Positions 7,355 through 12,669 of a stretch of DNA of 13,143 bases are shown here, piece after piece. Within the stretch, counting starts at the first letter, position 1. The number at the start of each line of letters is the position of its first letter. The position numbers and the translations under genes were made by a program. This DNA comes from Frankiaceae bacterium. GTDB taxonomy: Bacteria; Actinomycetota; Actinomycetes; Mycobacteriales; SCTD01. The notes beneath the pieces are model-generated. The model was not told where the DNA came from. It saw only the letters and a program-made list of their open reading frames with translations, and did no database searches. The DNA lies in the NCBI GenBank assembly GCA_947479995.1, contig CANKBT010000055.1:1-13143 (forward strand). The letters run 5' to 3'.

Positions 7355-8248
7355 GACGCCTCCCGGCCGGTGTCGCGATGCGTGGTCGGACGATGAAGTG
7401 CAGGGCGTGTGCGTGCTGCGTCTTCTCCGCGTACTCCCTGCGCTTGATCGACAGCGAGGTGCAGCGGTGGCAGCGGTGCGGCGGCGGCACCTCGTACTGG
7501 CCCTCGCGGTCGGGCTGGGTGGTCTCGCTCAGCCAGCCGCCGCAGCCGCTGCAGGTGTCGGCTTGCAGCAGCGCGTGGGCCTGCGCCCAGCCCTGCTGCT
7601 CGTCGTCCCACTCGGGCTCGGTCGTCGAGCGGAGCAGCCGCCCGTCCGCGTCGTGCTCGTGCACCGTCACGGGCTCCCAGCCCCAGAAGCGCTTGGGGCT
7701 GATGCCGAGGCCGAGCGCTACTCCGACGTCGCGTCGGAGGTCGCCAGAGTCGCGGAGGCGGCGAAGGAGAAAGGGACGTCGACCTTGCGCCGGCTCAGTC
7801 CGAGGGCCTTGTCGATGAGCTCGTCGAACTGGCCGGCCGACAGCACCGTCTCGAGGCGCGCCCACTGCTCGTCCGTGGGCGCGGGGTCGATGAGGCAGGC
7901 CCGCACGAGCGCGGGGAAGAACGTCTCGAGGTTGTACCCGGAGCGCCGGTCGTGCTGGTCGTCGGCGCGGGGCGGGTGCGCGCCGACGAGCTCGAGCCAG
8001 CTGACGCGCGACAGGCCGCGCAGCCGGAAGGTGTGCGACGCGGCGAGCATCTGCTGGCGCGCGTTCTCGATGGCGGTGGCCACGTGTCGGCGCGCCCCGC
8101 GGTCGGCCAGGGTGACCGTGCGCGGGGACATCGCTGCCAGCTCGCGCTCGAGCTCCTCGAAGCGCACGACGAGGTCTGCGCGCAGGCAGACCTGCACGGT
8201 GCCCTCGGGGAGCGCGGCGTGCTCGAGCGCGGCGTCGAGGTCGACCAC
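7347..8248 (-). CDS. Tail assembly chaperone G-T fusion, made by -1 frameshift
   Basis: The first 160 codons are shared with G. At the heptamer CCCTTTC (7769-7775) a one-base backward slip moves reading into the frame that stays open to the TGA at 7347-7349. This gives a fusion of about 300 residues. The 140-residue extension contains SPKRFWGWEP, then two Cys pairs, CSGC and CHRC (fusion residues about 233/236 and 260/263), which should form a zinc ribbon. It ends in a basic tail. No ATG or GTG lies between the slip site and the conserved part of the extension, so independent initiation is unlikely. In siphoviruses, G and G-T coat the tape measure protein and recruit tail tube protein during assembly, without remaining in the virion. 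The extension closely resembles proteins found at this position in actinobacterial prophages. The fusion ends eight bases inside the tape measure gene. Confidence 0.88.
7718..8248 (-). CDS. Tail assembly chaperone G (unshifted product)
   Basis: This 176-residue protein starts at GTG 8246-8248, two bases after the stop of the tail tube gene, and ends at TAG 7718-7720. The open frame upstream of this GTG overlaps the tail tube gene and is Arg-rich shadow sequence. The protein is mainly helical: VRFEELERELAAM near residues 28-40, GARRHVATAIENARQQMLAA, then LSRVSWLELVGAHPP and an acidic C-terminal part with DEQWARLETVLS and FDELIDKALGL. It ends in a low-complexity tail (ASATLATSDATSE) made only when the ribosome does not slip. 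The position between the tail tube and the tape measure gene, plus the frameshift signal, define it as the G-type chaperone. The family varies greatly in sequence, so the call depends on this context. Confidence 0.86.
   Translation of the reverse strand: MVDLDAALEHAALPEGTVQVCLRADLVVRFEELERELAAMSPRTVTLADRGARRHVATAIENARQQMLAASHTFRLRGLSRVSWLELVGAHPPRADDQHDRRSGYNLETFFPALVRACLIDPAPTDEQWARLETVLSAGQFDELIDKALGLSRRKVDVPFSFAASATLATSDATSE
7721..7739 (-). promoter_or_regulatory. Perfect 8-bp hairpin just before the G stop codon
   Basis: Arms 7721-7728 and 7732-7739 are perfectly complementary, with the three-base loop at 7729-7731. In the RNA the stem is CTCCGACG/CGTCGGAG. It ends immediately before the TAG of G (7718-7720) and begins 29 bases after the slip heptamer. 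That is farther than usual for a frameshift stimulator, so any role is uncertain. Confidence 0.5.
7769..7775 (-). promoter_or_regulatory. Programmed -1 ribosomal frameshift site, CCCTTTC
   Basis: On the minus strand the G frame reads GTC CCT TTC. The seven bases C CCT TTC therefore fit X XXY YYZ exactly, with CCC and TTT as the re-paired codons after a -1 slip. The downstream extension is in the -1 frame relative to G, as calculated from the two stop codons. This is the expected location near the 3' end of G. Confidence 0.88.
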
Positions 8249-8250
8249 GC

Positions 8251-8769
8251 TCAGGCGACCACGGCGACGTCGCGGAGCATCTGCGACGTGACGCCGATCT
8301 TCTGCGTCACGCGCAGCCGGCTGTTGGCCTCGGGCGGGTTCTTCATCTGCTGGCCGCACTGCGCCGGCGTGACGTCGACGATGTCGCCGACGGTCCACGG
8401 CAGGTCGAACGCCTTGCCCCACCGCGCGACGATGAAGCCGGTCGTGCGGTAGCGCAGGGTGGTGAAGGCCTTGTTGTCCGTGGCGCTCACGTCAGCCTGC
8501 GGCTGGTAGACGTACACCAGGTCGAGGCCGTCCTTGAAGCGGCCGATGCGCTCGTTGTCGCTCGTCGAGCACAGCCGGCTGTCGGCCACCATCTGCTGAT
8601 CCATGCTCGGCGAGTAGCCGTCCTCGGTGAGGTAGCAGGACAGGTCGACGACGCTGGCGGCCGACAGCTCGGTCAGCTTGGGTGCCTTGGGGTCGGTGAG
8701 GGCCGGGGCCCAGGCGATCCGCAGGTTGCCGTCGGCCGGCAGGGCCGTGGGCTGCGTGGGGGTGGTCAT
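8251..8769 (-). CDS. Major tail tube protein
   Basis: This 172-residue protein starts at ATG 8767-8769, with GAGGAG about six bases upstream. It lies just before the chaperones, where the tail tube gene is expected. The sequence has the beta-rich character of actinophage tail tube proteins: NLRIAWAPALTDPKAPKLTEL near residues 14-35, a VVDLSCYLTEDGYSP segment, then RIGRFKDGLDLVYVYQPQ, LRYRTTGFIVARWGKAF and a C-terminal RLRVTQKIGVTSQM strand. Copies would stack as hexameric rings around the tape measure protein. There are no added immunoglobulin-like domains, and the length is near the short end for this protein. The assignment is by position and pattern. Confidence 0.85.
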   Translation of the reverse strand: MTTPTQPTALPADGNLRIAWAPALTDPKAPKLTELSAASVVDLSCYLTEDGYSPSMDQQMVADSRLCSTSDNERIGRFKDGLDLVYVYQPQADVSATDNKAFTTLRYRTTGFIVARWGKAFDLPWTVGDIVDVTPAQCGQQMKNPPEANSRLRVTQKIGVTSQMLRDVAVVA

Positions 8770-8799
8770 GGGGGTCTCCTCGTCGCTGCGGGCTGGGCG

Positions 8800-9153
8800 C
8801 TACGGCTGGTCGGTGCCGTCGCCGGGCGGCGGCGGCTCGGTCGTCGGCTCCGTGGCGCCGAAGCGCTCGCGCAGCTCGTCACGGGTGAGGTCGGCGACCT
8901 CGTCGGCGTCGGCGCCGAGGGCGTCGACGGCGTAGGCGGCCCACTCGGCCTGCGACGCGTTGCCCTTGGGCGGCGTGCTGCCGGCGGGCGGCGTGAGCGA
9001 GTACTTCGCCGGCCGCGGCTGTGCGGTGGTGCCGCTGATGTCGGGCCAGCGCTCGGCGTTCAGCCGCTCGTGCAGCTCCTTGTCGAAGGCGCGCTCGTCG
9101 ATGTCGTACTGGTGGCCGGTCGACCTGTCCCGCACGCGGGTGAAGGTGGGCAT
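8800..9153 (-). CDS. Small accessory protein with HeH/LEM-like C-terminal motif
   Basis: This 117-residue protein starts at ATG 9151-9153, with a good GAGGAG six bases upstream, and ends at TAG 8800-8802. Residues 1-30 (MPTFTRVRDRSTGHQYDIDE and a following short helix) form a compact conserved-looking block. A Pro-rich linker spans about 45-65. Residues of about 65-98 (NASQAEWAAYAVDALG, then VADLTRDELRERFG) look like the helix-extension-helix/LEM or Rho-N type motif often attached to small phage proteins. The tail is Pro/Thr/Glu-rich. It lies between tail terminator and tail tube, an inserted position compared with the simplest gene order. It might be a head-tail junction or decoration component or an assembly factor. 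No function can be assigned. Confidence 0.75.
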   Translation of the reverse strand: MPTFTRVRDRSTGHQYDIDERAFDKELHERLNAERWPDISGTTAQPRPAKYSLTPPAGSTPPKGNASQAEWAAYAVDALGADADEVADLTRDELRERFGATEPTTEPPPPGDGTDQP

Positions 9154-9163
9154 GTGGTGCTCC

Positions 9164-9583
9164 TCAGGCAGGGGCGGGCAGGGACAGCAGCGACCACTGG
9201 TCGACAGCGGAGAAGACGGCTGGGTCGACGTCGCGGTCGGCGCGCACGGGCTGGGTGACGTCGTGCTTGACCTTGGACACGGCGCGGCCGGGCACCGTCA
9301 GCCGCGCGTCGACGAGTGCGCTGTGCACGCGGCTCTGGACCCAGCGCGCGTTCTCGGGGCGCTGCCCGACGCTGTGCGTCGTCCAGGCGACGGTGGCCTG
9401 CTGCTGGTGACCCGCGAGGGTCGAGGTGCGGTGCAGAGGTGCGGCCATCCACAGCACGGCGTAGGGCAGCGCCGGCCGCGCCTCGCCGGTGGGGACGTGT
9501 CCGTCGAAGACGGTGAGGCCGCTGGCCAGCAGCGCCTGCAGGACTGCGGCCGCGTGTGCCTCGACGTCGGGCGCCGGCGTCAC
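9164..9583 (-). CDS. Tail terminator protein
   Basis: This 139-residue protein starts at GTG 9581-9583, in a GTGA overlap with the neck protein gene. The open frame runs further upstream, but as shadow sequence. The pattern resembles tail-completion proteins of the gpU or DUF3168 type: an N-terminal helix (VEAHAAAVLQALLASG, about residues 7-22), a YAVLWMAAPLHR strand, a central TVAWTTHSVGQ strand and the helix NARWVQSRVHSALVDARL near 77-95. The end is a strand-rich QWSLLSLPA. It caps the tail tube and binds the head-closure protein. Its place between the gp10-like protein and the tail tube supports the call. Confidence 0.82.
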   Translation of the reverse strand: MTPAPDVEAHAAAVLQALLASGLTVFDGHVPTGEARPALPYAVLWMAAPLHRTSTLAGHQQQATVAWTTHSVGQRPENARWVQSRVHSALVDARLTVPGRAVSKVKHDVTQPVRADRDVDPAVFSAVDQWSLLSLPAPA

Positions 9584-9942
9584 AGCTCTTCGCCGGCGTC
9601 GCCCAGCGCCCGCTCGAAGCGCGGGCCCTCGAGGTCGAGCGCCGGCCCGAGGTGCGCGTAGGGCGGGTTGTTGACGCTGCCGTACTCGAGCAGGTTGCCG
9701 AGGGCCCCCTGCGTCAGGTCCTTGTCGGGGCCGATCTCCGCCCACGCCATGCTGCCGGGGCGGAAGCCCGCGTCGTGCGTGATGGCGCGGGGGTAGTGCG
9801 GCGCCTCGGAGAGCCCGGCGGAGAAGCGGCGGGCGTCGGCCTGCACGTTCTGCGCCCCGACCTTGACCGCGCGGTAGGCCTTGCTCTGCATCTGCGTGCT
9901 GGCGCTGGTGAGGTCGGCCGCCAGCTGCTCGAGCTCGCTCAT
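9580..9942 (-). CDS. HK97 gp10-like neck protein
   Basis: This 120-residue protein starts at ATG 9940-9942, in an ATGA overlap with the preceding gene and with GAGGAG about eight bases upstream. The frame is open further upstream, but that part is Arg/Pro-rich shadow. The N-terminal helix carries ELEQLAADLTSASTQMQSK. The second half has the HK97 gp10 family signature: an ITHDAGFRPGSMAWAEIGP strand region, then GNLLEYGSVNNPPYAHLGPA at about residues 79-98, and a final helix PRFERALGDAGEEL. The family acts at the head-tail junction, probably during joining of head and tail. Order between the head-closure candidate and the terminator agrees. Confidence 0.87.
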   Translation of the reverse strand: MSELEQLAADLTSASTQMQSKAYRAVKVGAQNVQADARRFSAGLSEAPHYPRAITHDAGFRPGSMAWAEIGPDKDLTQGALGNLLEYGSVNNPPYAHLGPALDLEGPRFERALGDAGEEL

Positions 9943-10337
9943 CCGCTGGTCTCCTCGCAGTGCAGGGCGCGGCGGGTCGCGAAGCTGCCGCGGGCGACCG
10001 CGCGCACTGTGAGGCGGCGGCCGACGAGCGTCGGGTCGGCTCGGCACGCCAGGACGATGACCACGTGCCCGACCTGCGGTGCCTGGGCCGCGAGCGGCAG
10101 CTGCACGACGCGGTCGTGCTGGTAGACGGTGCGCTCGCCGGCGTCGGCCGTCTCGGGCTCGACGTCGCGCTCGGCGATGAGGCAGGGCCCATCGGGCTGC
10201 ACGGTCGTCTCGGGTCGGACGTCGCGGCCGGTCGCCGGGTCCATGGTCGGTGCGCCGACGGCCACGACCCGGCAGCGGTCGACCATGAGCCGCTCGGCGA
10301 GCGCCTGCCCGCGGGCGCGGACGCGCTCGGGCCCCAT
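9939..10337 (-). CDS. Head-closure (stopper) candidate, DUF6093-like
   Basis: This 132-residue protein starts at ATG 10335-10337, sharing one base with the previous stop (TGATG). The sequence near the start (LAERLMVDRCRVV, then PTMDPATGRDVRPETTV and GPCLIAERD, residues about 12-60) matches my memory of the DUF6093 family, found in actinophage neck clusters. A strand-rich second half has YQHDRVVQLPLAAQAPQVG and a final RRLTVRAVARGSFATRRALHCE block typical of small SH3-like or stopper-type beta barrels. It would sit between the adaptor and the tail and retain the packaged DNA. Both family and function are inferred from order and motif recognition. Confidence 0.78.
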   Translation of the reverse strand: MGPERVRARGQALAERLMVDRCRVVAVGAPTMDPATGRDVRPETTVQPDGPCLIAERDVEPETADAGERTVYQHDRVVQLPLAAQAPQVGHVVIVLACRADPTLVGRRLTVRAVARGSFATRRALHCEETSG

Positions 10338-10936
10338 CAGGCGCCGATGACGTAGACGCTGCGGCCGTAGCGGCTGCGCAGCTGGTCCGCGACCTGCGCT
10401 GGCAGCGTGCCGGCGGGCGGGCCGTCGGTCGGGCTCATGAAGGCCTCGTTGAACTGGCCGTCGGGGCTGATGGCGTGCGAGCGCACCTCGGGGCTGCCGA
10501 GCCCTCCGTCGCGCCGGGCGGCTGCGAGGCGCTGGGCCGCGAGCACGACGGTCCAGGCGACGAGCTCGCCGGGCACCGGGTCGTAGCCGTACGTGAAGGT
10601 GACGGCGACGTCGCGCGCGCCGGCGCGCGACCAGGGGCTGTGCCCGATGCGCAGCCGGCCGTGCCGGTGCGTCCAGGCGGTGGGCGCGAGGGCGACCCCG
10701 CCGACGGCGACGAGGTCGACCGAGCGCACGGGCTGCTGGGGCAGCCACAGCTCGGTGGTGCCGGCGTCGAGCTCGAGCTCGACGGTCGCGGTGCCGACGC
10801 TGACGTGCTGGCCGATGGCGGCCTGCAGCTCGGCGGTGGCGTCGGTGAGCAGGCGCTCGAGCTGCAGGCGCTGCGGGCCCTCGAGGGTGACGCCGCTGCG
10901 ACGCTCGTAGTCGGCGACGGTGGCGAAGGCGGTCAC
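10337..10936 (-). CDS. Head-tail adaptor (connector) protein, gp6-like
   Basis: This 199-residue protein starts at GTG 10934-10936. A strong GAGGAGG (10942-10948) lies five bases upstream, which decides this start over the in-frame ATG further upstream. An N-terminal helical part (VADYERRSG, then QRLQLERLLTDATAELQAAIG, about residues 7-42) is followed by beta strands (TVELELDAGTTELWLPQQPVRSVDLVAVGG). An FTYGYDPVP element comes next, then a helix VAWTVVLAAQRLAAARRDGG. This arrangement is usual for phage head-tail adaptors that bind the portal. The C-terminal part is Pro/Gly-rich. A long hairpin ends at the ribosome binding sequence and may affect its translation. It is the first gene of the tightly coupled neck-and-tail block. 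Confidence 0.82.
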   Translation of the reverse strand: MTAFATVADYERRSGVTLEGPQRLQLERLLTDATAELQAAIGQHVSVGTATVELELDAGTTELWLPQQPVRSVDLVAVGGVALAPTAWTHRHGRLRIGHSPWSRAGARDVAVTFTYGYDPVPGELVAWTVVLAAQRLAAARRDGGLGSPEVRSHAISPDGQFNEAFMSPTDGPPAGTLPAQVADQLRSRYGRSVYVIGA

Positions 10937-10947
10937 GCGGTCCTCCT

Positions 10948-10994
10948 CGCGGCGGGCGGGCATGCCGGGTGTCGGCGGCATGCCCGCCGCCGCG
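10948..10994 (-). repeat. Long bulged inverted repeat ahead of the adaptor gene
   Basis: Arms 10955-10966 and 10977-10988 pair perfectly over 12 bp. After one bulged base (10954), a further 6 bp pair (10948-10953 with 10989-10994). The loop is ten bases (10967-10976). Each inner arm carries the palindrome GGCATGCC. In the RNA the stem ends at the first G of the adaptor's GAGGAGG. No T-run follows, so it is not a classical terminator. Confidence 0.75.
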
Positions 10995-11007
10995 GCTCGG
11001 GCTGGTG

Positions 11008-11523
11008 CTAGCCGAGCAGGGTGGTGCGGGCCTTGCCGGCGCGCTCGGCCTCGAGGACGCGCTCGCGCTCGGCCTCGTCGGCGCTCTCGAGGTGGGCCTG
11101 CACCTCGGCGACGCTGTGCTTGTTCGGGTCGAAGGCGCCGTCGCTGTCGGCGTGGCCCTCGGTCGACCCGTCGACGGTCTTGCTCGCCGCGGCCGCCATC
11201 GTCTCGGGCGTGGGGTGACCGACCTCGTGCGCCTGGCTGCCGGACGGCAGGCCGCCGGAGTCCTGCACGCTGTCCGGGTCGAAGGAGCCGCCGTGCAGCG
11301 ACTTGAGGAAGTCGCCGTGCTCGTCGACGCGGCCGGCGTCGATCGGGTCGATGTAGGGCGCGGGCGGCGCGGTGGGCGGCCGGGAGGGCGTGCCGGCGGG
11401 CACGCGCTTGAGCTCGCCGCGCTCGATGCGCTGCTGCAGCACGGCGACCTTGGGGTCGGACGGGCCCGTGACGTCGAAGGAGACGACCTGGCCGGACTCG
11501 TTCTGGACGGTGATGGTGGGCAT
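11008..11523 (-). CDS. Head-region accessory protein, function unknown
   Basis: This 171-residue acidic protein starts at ATG 11521-11523, with GAGGAGAGG about six bases upstream, and ends at TAG 11008-11010. The N-terminal block (ITVQNESGQVVSFDVTGPSD, residues 4-23) is strand-like. A helix with LQQRIERGELKRV follows, then a Pro-rich linker at about 43-60. Two short related segments, GGSFDPDSV (78-86) and GAFDPNKHSV (129-138), look like an internal repeat. The C-terminus (SVAEVQAHLESADEAERERV and a basic GKAR ending) resembles a motif I recall at the end of small proteins next to actinophage capsid genes. It may be a decoration, head-fibre or assembly protein. It sits between capsid and adaptor, flanked by hairpins on both sides. 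Confidence 0.75.
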   Translation of the reverse strand: MPTITVQNESGQVVSFDVTGPSDPKVAVLQQRIERGELKRVPAGTPSRPPTAPPAPYIDPIDAGRVDEHGDFLKSLHGGSFDPDSVQDSGGLPSGSQAHEVGHPTPETMAAAASKTVDGSTEGHADSDGAFDPNKHSVAEVQAHLESADEAERERVLEAERAGKARTTLLG

Positions 11524-11561
11524 GGGCGGCCTCTCCTCGAGGTCTGGGGGACGAGCGGGCG

Positions 11562-11598
11562 ACCTCGGCGGTGATGCGCGGGGCATCACCGCCGAGGT
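11562..11598 (-). terminator. Perfect 16-bp hairpin after the capsid gene, terminator-like
   Basis: Arms 11562-11577 and 11583-11598 are perfectly complementary with a five-base loop, 16 bases after the capsid stop codon. The stem is GC-rich and is not followed by a T-run on the minus strand. It may act as a partial terminator of the kind seen in high-GC bacteria, or as a stabiliser of the 3' end of the capsid message. Which one cannot be decided from sequence. Confidence 0.72.
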
Positions 11599-11614
11599 TC
11601 GTTCACGGCGTCGG

Positions 11615-12601
11615 TCAGACGGTGACGTCGATGTCCTGGACGGCGAGCGCCTCGGGGCGGATGACCTTCGCGCCGTACAGGTGCAGGCCCTTGACCGCGT
11701 CGCTGAAGCTGTCCTGCGGGCGGTAGGCCTCGACCTTGTTGATCTGCTCGGCCCAGGTGGTGGCCATGCGGTGCCCGGCGATGATGAAGCCGGAGACGGC
11801 GCCGGCGGCCGGCGCGGTGCCGACGGGCAGCGCGGTGCTCACCTTGACGTCCATGCCGAGGACGCGGCCGACGATGCCGTTGCGCAGCGTCTCGGTCGAG
11901 CCGGCGCGGCTGGCGTCGTTGAAGCGCGGGTCGAGCTGCAGCAGCGCCTGGAAGTCCGGGCCGATCGCGACCCAGCGGCCCTCGGCGGGCACGTCCTTGC
12001 GGTTGAGGGCCAGCGCGAGGCGCACGAGGGCCCGGTAGGCCTCGTCGGGGGTGGTGATGGCCGCGGGCGGCAGCACGGTGCCGGCGTTCGCCGTCATGAT
12101 CGTGCCGAGGTAGGCGTCGGCGATCTCGCGCATGCGCTCGGCGGCGCGCTGCGCGGCGGTGGTGAGCAGCGCGCCGGCGTTCTGCACCTGCGCGCGGTCG
12201 ACGTCGTCGACCTCGAAGGCGAAGTACTTGCTCTGGTCGATGACCAGGACCTGGTCGGTGGTGCTGAGCGTCTGCGGCGAGATGGCCGTGACGTTCTTGA
12301 CGTAGTCGCTGACCGTCGGGTCGGACAGCGAGCCGATGTGGACCGTGTCGCCGCCCTGGCGGATCTCGCCCTCGTAGTCGGTGTTGACCGAGGTCCCGGG
12401 GTCGGCGAGGACGTACAGCTTGCTCAGCTTGGTGAGCAGCTGTGCGGCCCAGATCTTCGGGATGAAGAGGTCGACCGCGCCGAGGTCGCCGGCCAGCGCG
12501 AGGCGGCCGCGGCCGGCGCGGTCGAGCAGGCCGGCGAGCAGGAAGGACACCGGCAGCCAGAGCGCGGCCAGCGTCAGGAGCACAGCGAGCAGCTGCAGCA
12601 T
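11615..12601 (-). CDS. Major capsid protein with N-terminal hydrophobic extension
   Basis: This 328-residue protein starts at ATG 12599-12601, with AGGAG (12607-12611) five bases upstream. From about residue 44 it reads like the coat protein group common in actinophages and related to P22-type coats: LFIPKIWAAQLLTKLSKLYV (45-64), NTDYEGEIRQGGDTVHIGSL (73-92), later KYFAFEVDDVDRAQVQ, AERMREIADAYLGTI, WVAIGPDFQALLQLDPRF and GIVGRVLGMDVKVSTALP. It should form the icosahedral head. The first 42 residues are unusual. They include a strongly hydrophobic stretch at about 2-26 (LLAVLLTLAALWLP and onward), then a basic RAGRGR segment. No ATG or GTG occurs between residue 19 and the family-like part, so a simple wrong-start explanation fails. 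It lies after the scaffold gene, as expected. Confidence 0.9.
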   Translation of the reverse strand: MLQLLAVLLTLAALWLPVSFLLAGLLDRAGRGRLALAGDLGAVDLFIPKIWAAQLLTKLSKLYVLADPGTSVNTDYEGEIRQGGDTVHIGSLSDPTVSDYVKNVTAISPQTLSTTDQVLVIDQSKYFAFEVDDVDRAQVQNAGALLTTAAQRAAERMREIADAYLGTIMTANAGTVLPPAAITTPDEAYRALVRLALALNRKDVPAEGRWVAIGPDFQALLQLDPRFNDASRAGSTETLRNGIVGRVLGMDVKVSTALPVGTAPAAGAVSGFIIAGHRMATTWAEQINKVEAYRPQDSFSDAVKGLHLYGAKVIRPEALAVQDIDVTV

Positions 12602-12606
12602 GAGGA

Positions 12607-12611
12607 CTCCT
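12607..12611 (-). promoter_or_regulatory. Ribosome binding site supporting the long capsid start
   Basis: AGGAG on the minus strand is five bases before the ATG at 12599-12601. It is the only good start signal for the capsid frame, so the hydrophobic N-terminus is probably translated. No comparable signal precedes any codon just upstream of the family-like region at residue 44. Confidence 0.75.
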
Positions 12612-12632
12612 CGTCCATCGGGTGTGGGTGCC

Positions 12633-12655
12633 CCCGCCAGCTGGTGCTGCGCGGG
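12633..12655 (-). repeat. Hairpin between scaffold and capsid genes
   Basis: Two stacked arms, 12633-12641 and 12646-12655, pair over nine base pairs with one bulged base at 12650 and a four-base loop at 12642-12645. It lies in the 68-base gap between the scaffold stop and the capsid start, 21 bases before the capsid ribosome binding site. It is weaker than the other two hairpins and may be coincidental in GC-rich DNA. Confidence 0.5.
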
Positions 12656-12669
12656 AAGTGGGGGGCCGG

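Noticed and set aside
7776..7865. Independent start for the chaperone extension at 7865
   Set aside because: The sequence from that start to the slip site is Arg-rich and unlike a protein core, and the start lies inside G. Frameshifting from G explains the frame better.
7353..8291. Plus-strand open frame opposite the chaperone genes
   Set aside because: It is low-complexity Arg/Ser/Ala-rich sequence lying against well-supported genes. It has no domain and sits on the strand that carries no other gene.
8770..8799. Possible regulatory element in the 30-base gap before the tail tube gene
   Set aside because: It holds only a ribosome binding sequence. I saw no convincing inverted repeat or promoter.
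10937..10981. Earlier ATG start for the adaptor at 10979-10981
   Set aside because: It would lie inside the long hairpin with no good ribosome binding sequence, while GTG 10934-10936 follows a strong GAGGAGG.
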